A DNA stretch of 64,000 nucleotides from Anthoceros angustus (taxonomy: Eukaryota; Streptophyta; Anthocerotopsida; Anthocerotales; Anthocerotaceae), in NCBI GenBank assembly GCA_010909165.1, contig VJWM01000044.1:1-64000 (forward strand), in the 5' to 3' direction. The notes beneath the pieces were generated by a model, which worked only from the letters and a program-made list of their open reading frames with translations, did no database searches and was not told the origin of the DNA. Made by a program: the position numbers and the translations under genes. Position 1 is the first letter of the stretch. Each line of letters opens with the position of its first letter. Of this stretch, positions 59,218-64,000 are shown piece after piece.

Positions 59218-61159
59218 TCACGACACCAGTTTGGTAGTTTCAGGCTTGGGCTCGGCAACACTTCCGGCAGCGGCTGCTGCTGCCTTGGCCTTCTCCACAT
59301 CGACATCCCGATATTCTGCTGGTGGCAACACTCGTCTCCAAAACCAGTGTGCCCTCCATACATGGATCATCTCCTCAATGGGAACATTTCTTGTCTCAGG
59401 CAAGAAGAAGTAGATGAAGAGCGACATGATCACCACCCAACCGGCGAAGAAGAGGAAGATGCCATACTTGAAATGGCACAAAATTGAAAGAAAAGCTTGC
59501 GCAATGACGAAGGTGAAAACCATGTTGACAGTGACGTTGATGGCTTGGCCGGCAGACCTGGTCTCCAAAGGAAAGACCTCGCTGGGAACCAACCATCCCA
59601 AAGGTCCCCAGGACCAGGCAAACGCTGCTACGTAGACACATATGAGAATCACCACTACAATCGCAACGCCATTAGACAGTTCCTTCGCACCCCCAAACTC
59701 AGTGGCCAGAATGACTCCGATCGCCACCTGATATAGCCACAGAAGAGGACAGGGCAGCCAATAAGAACAGGCAAGCTGAAAGAGGACCATGCAGAGCTGG
59801 TGTTCGAGCGGTTACCTGTGCAAGAAACATTTGCACGCCAGCCTCCAGGAAGAGTTTCCGCCTGCCGAATTTGTCGACTGTGGCGATGGACACCAGGGTG
59901 GCAACCACGTTCACTGCTCCGGTAATGACAGACGAGTAGAGCGAGGCGTCGCTCCCGAAGCCAAGCGTCTGAAATAGCACCGGGGCGTAAAACATGATGG
60001 CGTTGATTCCGGTCAGCTGCTGGAAGAAAGGGATGAAAGTGGCCATGGCGAGCTGGGGACGGTTCTTCCTCTCCAAGATGTTCCTGAAGGGAGCCTCCAC
60101 TTCGTTGGCGATGGCGCTGGCATTCACCAGGTCGTCATACTCCTCGTCCACGCTTTCGACGCCCCGGATTTTGAGTAAGAGCGCCTTGCCCTCGACAAGT
60201 TGGCCTCTCTCAATCATGCTATTGGGAGTGTCGGGCAGCAAAAAGCCTCCGAGGGTCATCAGTATGGCTGGCACTCCAGCCAGACCCAAGGACAACCTCC
60301 AGCCCCACGGGTGGATTTTGCTGGTGCCGTAATTGATGAGGTTAGCGCACAGGATGCCGATCGTGATGGCAAGCTGGAACATGATGTTCAACGCTCCCCG
60401 GATACTGGGGGGAGCCATCTCGGACAGATAAAGAGGCACAGACTGCATGCACAGGCACCAACACAAACTTTGAGCTGAGCGTAGCCCAAAACTCTACGCA
60501 ACAGGCAGCAACAGGATTTGAACATCATCCTGAAGAAGAGATTCTGCGCAACAGAAAAGGATCGAACGAAAGGGACTCTTCGCAACAAGAGCATTGAAGG
60601 ATAGAAGCTCACTTGATTGCCAAAACCAACTCCCACACCAAGCATGATTCTACCAATGATAAGCATCGCTAAGTTCTGTGCCGCGCCATTGAGAGCAGCA
60701 CCGATGAGAAAACTGATGCCACCAATTCGGATGGATGGGATGCGCCCATACAGCCGGGTCACATGGGACGCCACAATCGAAGCCACCAGCGCCGCCAAGT
60801 ACAAAGACGAAGTGAAGAGCTGGAGAGCTTGATTGTCATATTTACAGTAGTCGGAATCAGCCGAAGCAAAAGAGTGCTTCCGCCTGAACACCGTCGGGAA
60901 GAACTTCTTAAGGAAGTCGTCCATCCCAGTTACTCCCCCTGAAAACACAAACGAACCAAGCCTCAGTCTCACATTCGCAACACGCACCTTCACCCCCGAT
61001 TCCTCTCTCCACCCACAAACGCAACGCACCTGAAATTCCGATATCATAGCCGAAGATGAGGCCTCCGCTGGCCGCAACAATACACGTGATCACCACAAAG
61101 GGAGTGACTTTGGCCGGATACTGACGCACCGACCCAACAACCAGTCCGCCCCCCGCCAT
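59218..61159 (-). CDS. STP-type sugar/proton symporter (major facilitator superfamily)
   Basis: Four exons: 61159-61030, 60938-60613, 60442-59816, 59727-59218; 530 residues, normal for plant hexose transporters. The 12-helix sugar-porter pattern is complete. [14 protein letters not shown] lies in helix 1. [11 protein letters not shown] (222-232, the STP version of P-E-S-P-R) follows helix 6. Q-Q-L-T-G-I-N (293-299) in helix 7 is typical of hexose-proton symporters. D-K-F-G-R-R (342-347) and [10 protein letters not shown] complete the signature. The loop after helix 1 has an insertion of the STP type. It should import hexoses across the plasma membrane; the exact sugar is not predictable. The acidic/Ala-rich tail ends K-L-V-S. 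Confidence 0.93.
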
Positions 61160-61429
61160 GGCTCCACCGTGGCGAACAGGGCACCGCAATGCAAAGCCGA
61201 GGCGGGCAACACAGCAACAGCAACCCAGAAGACCTCTCACCACACAGAAGAGAAGAACCACACAAGAGGGAAGAAGAGGCTACTTGAGCCTGTCGAACAA
61301 GGCGCTACGGCAGCGAGGGAATTGAGGGAACTGAGGCCTGCCGAAGTCGAGGCCGGGAAGGGCAAGCAGGGGGGGCGGCAGCGGAGACGAGAAAGGAAAC
61401 TCCCGACAGAATCCTTCCTCCCGGGCTGG

Positions 61430-61437
61430 ATATATAG
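61430..61437 (-). promoter_or_regulatory. Possible TATA box of the sugar transporter gene
   Basis: The minus strand reads ggctatatatcc about 270 bp before the start codon. This would imply a leader of about 240 nt. No other candidate stands out. Confidence 0.4.
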
Positions 61438-61439
61438 CC

Positions 61440-64000
61440 GGAGGAGGCTGCCCAAAGCCTGGCGCGGCCATCATCCTGCTCATGCTAATCCACTTTGCAT
61501 GCACAAATTTGCTTCCAAAAATGTCGATAATTCGGATTAATAGATGCGGTGTCGGCGGACAGCCATCGGGATGTGGCAACCAAAGGAGCCGAACGAGCAG
61601 GAGAGAGAATATCGCGCTCTCTTACACGATACTCTCGCTCTACAACATCTTCCCGTTTCGTTCCGGCTTTCGGCCGGTTCAGCGTTCAGCCGAGCTGATG
61701 CGACAGCTCTTGCCGTTCCCGCTTCCGTTCACTGCATTCCTTTTCCGGCGACCGGTCCGGTCCCGGCCGCCCGGTCGGGCGACACCGGTGGCGAGAGCCG
61801 TTGCCCGCAGGTTGCGGCTGGCAACCCGAGGTGCCGTTGCGCCGGAGCGGGCCCATGCGCTTCGCGGATTTCGGAACGTTTGCGCCACCCTGATTTGCCG
61901 GAATCCATCCAACGTGGTCCGAACGGGCGTTGGGACTCGGAAATGCAGAGCGCGGATTTTCTGGCACCATGTAAATCCCGGCGAGCCGCACAAGGAACGT
62001 TGCGTTGGGGGACGAAAACTGGTGCGCGTGTGTGAACGCCGGACTGGAACCGGTTCCGTGGTAGCGGCAAAGAAGCCGCATGTCATTTGACCGGTTGACG
62101 CGCCGCGGATGCCATCCGGCCGGTAAAGGCAAGCTCATCTTGGGCGACACGTTGGCCGAGCATGATGAGTCGAGTTGGCGCTCGGCCTTTCCCTTTCGAT
62201 AGGGCAAGGTGGGAAAGTTGCGTAAAGGGAAACCTTATCCTCCCTTGCTGCTTGATGTGGACGCTCGGTCTGGAGTTTCTTTGAACGGAACGGGAACGGT
62301 GACGGGGTCGGCCGGTCTGGCGTCTGGCATCCTCCATCCTTGTCTCTTCGTACTTTACGCGACCAAAGACTTTCCTTCCTGTACTGCCAAAACAGCTTGA
62401 CGCGACCTCATACCAGAACATATCAGGCGGTGACAGGTAACCCGTAACAGATTTTTCCAAGTGTGCCTACCTTCCTAAAATAGAATTACTCCTTTAGATA
62501 ATGATCCAAGAAAATAATGTGGGCAGTGTGACGTCGTTTCTTGCATGCTTTTGTAGGTATATATAATATTTTTTTATTGATTTAGACCTGGATACCTACC
62601 ACATAATGGTTGACATCTTTATAAAAAGACTGCTCTATTTTCGAAAAATCATACTTTTTCAGACAGACTCTTAGTGGACTCTCCGCACTTGGGGGAAGGA
62701 ATACCACGTTTCAAGCTATTTTTGTACATATTTTATATTATTTATATCTATATTTTAATAATTGACTTTTAATAAAATTTAATTGTGAAGAATCTTTTAA
62801 AATAAAATAAATTAGAAAGAAAAATTTCAAGTTCACCAATCCAAAGTTGATGTAGACCACAAGCATGTGTACTGTCAATACTAGTCTACTTATGAGGCAG
62901 ATTTTTTAGTGGCATGCATTAACTTCCCATCTATGAAATAAACGGAAAGCTGATCTAATCGATTGAAAAGTTACCACACTCTCAGATTTCCCAAATATGT
63001 CAGGCTTCTTTGAGTTCCAAATCCGCTACTGCTAAATTATTGTTCCCCTTTTCGTACTCTCACTCCGAAGCCTTATCCTCTCTCTCCCCCTCATGTCTTG
63101 AGTCCATGGTGGGCTTAGTTGTGGTGCTTGATTTTGAACTTGCTCGTTCGCGATAGAAAATAAATCACATGTAAGTGTGCGTATACATACACCTTTAAAG
63201 ATAGAGCAGAATCAAATAGTTGAGAAAAACTATATCAAGCACGGGTAGGTAAAGAGAGTGGGTTCTTGAGTGTGAACATTAGACCTGGAATTTCACAATC
63301 GGGCCACCAGTGAGTCCATTCCATCATCCGTACTACTACAAGAAGCGTGAACTTTAAATTTGTTCCTTCAGTTTTCTTGCTAATATAGTAACAATAGTGT
63401 TTATCAAGTGATAAATCTATGGTGGAGACTAACTGGTATCAAGTAAGAATAGTAAAAGCAAGCTCAAAATGTAGATAAGCTGGAATAACCTTTGTCCAAT
63501 GACCTGCTATTCAGCCTAGAAGTAGCATAAATAGTGAATAAAATAAGTCTTCTTTATTGACTTTATACTATCATTGTAATTAGTTATGAATGATCTCCAA
63601 AAGTTTTAAACTTCATGTAACATGTTAGGTTCAGGTTATGTAATTTGGGGTTGATTATGTACCATACATTAGCTATTCAGCCTAGAAGTAGCATAAATAG
63701 TTCATGGTTCCAACCTCAATAAAGTTAGAAAAAAAAAGTGAAAGAAATATTTCGTTTCACCTTTGTCATGGATATAGGAATGCACTTGCAAATTTTGTGG
63801 AGAAGAGTGAGGATATTAATTGAGTGAATATCTTGTAATAAAGTCAGATGTACATATGTACATCTGACAATATTAAACTTTATTATAATATAAAATACAT
63901 TAAAATACGTTGGCTGGACATTCTAGAAGAATTACGAGTAGAAATGTATTTGCAAGGAGCCTATATATAAAGGCCAAGTTAGCCTGGAGATAATAATGGC
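61440..64000. other. Terminal region without recognised genes
   Basis: 61.5-62.4 kb is GC-rich with several overlapping frames on both strands, none similar to a family I know. From 62.45 kb the DNA is AT-rich. A 29-bp direct repeat occurs at 63506-63534 and 63672-63700 (core attcagcctagaagtagcat). A perfect 26-bp palindrome, gtcagatgtacat and its mirror complement, lies at 63843-63868. Confidence 0.5.

Noticed and set aside
61482..62207. Overlapping frames on both strands (up to 202 codons)
   Set aside because: High GC with few stops; no recognisable protein on either strand.
1..64000. CRISPR arrays, bacterial operons or phage-like systems
   Set aside because: No regularly spaced repeats with unique spacers and no prokaryotic gene organisation; all recognised genes carry or fit plant gene structure.

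Overview
The window is nuclear DNA of a land plant or close streptophyte relative. Protein genes are split by many short introns (mostly about 75-150 bp), and an intact intraflagellar-transport gene (IFT56/TTC26) implies a lineage that still makes flagellated cells, such as a bryophyte, lycophyte, fern or streptophyte alga. Plant-type genes (QWRF/augmin-8 family, STP hexose transporter, chloroplast-type CPBP protease) support this. The species cannot be fixed from the sequence.

Layout. 0-3.9 kb: decayed LINE reverse transcriptase and small tandem repeats. 3.9-7.3 kb (-): QWRF microtubule-associated protein. 7.3-12.7 kb: no recognisable gene. 12.7-20.0 kb (-): 21-exon WD40 scaffold of the MAPKBP1/WDR62 type, divergent from a CPBP-family membrane protease (20.6-22.1 kb, +). 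22.2-26.4 kb: LINE ORF1 remnant and AT-rich DNA, bounded by two copies of the CPBP/IFT56 3' junction. 26.4-29.0 kb (-): IFT56, divergent from a small secreted repeat protein (29.7-30.2 kb, +). 30.8-32.6 kb (+): vanadium-haloperoxidase-like enzyme, convergent with EMC1 (32.9-37.0 kb, -). 37.5-38.9 kb: nested foldback repeat. 39.0-42.1 kb: decayed hAT transposon. 42.5-43.2 kb: tandem array of five-codon mini-ORFs ahead of a 116-codon ORF. 43.4-44.8 kb (-): secreted two-domain proline-rich protein whose frame is broken in the linker. 47.0-50.3 kb (+): eIF2A. 53.8-58.6 kb (+): leishmanolysin-like M8 metallopeptidase, convergent with an STP-type sugar transporter (59.2-61.2 kb, -). 61.2-64 kb: no recognisable gene.

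Splice models were built by hand. For every intron-containing gene except the proline-rich one, all exons join in phase to one open frame, and almost all introns are GT-AG, with one GC-AG intron in IFT56. The genes are ordinary single-copy housekeeping or membrane-system genes and do not form one pathway. Three products (QWRF, WDR62-like, IFT56) belong to microtubule or cilium biology. The most unusual signals are the duplicated CPBP/IFT56 junction with opposite copies decayed, the array of M-S-E-L-V-stop mini-ORFs, the dibasic-bounded repeats in the small secreted protein, and the nested foldback.
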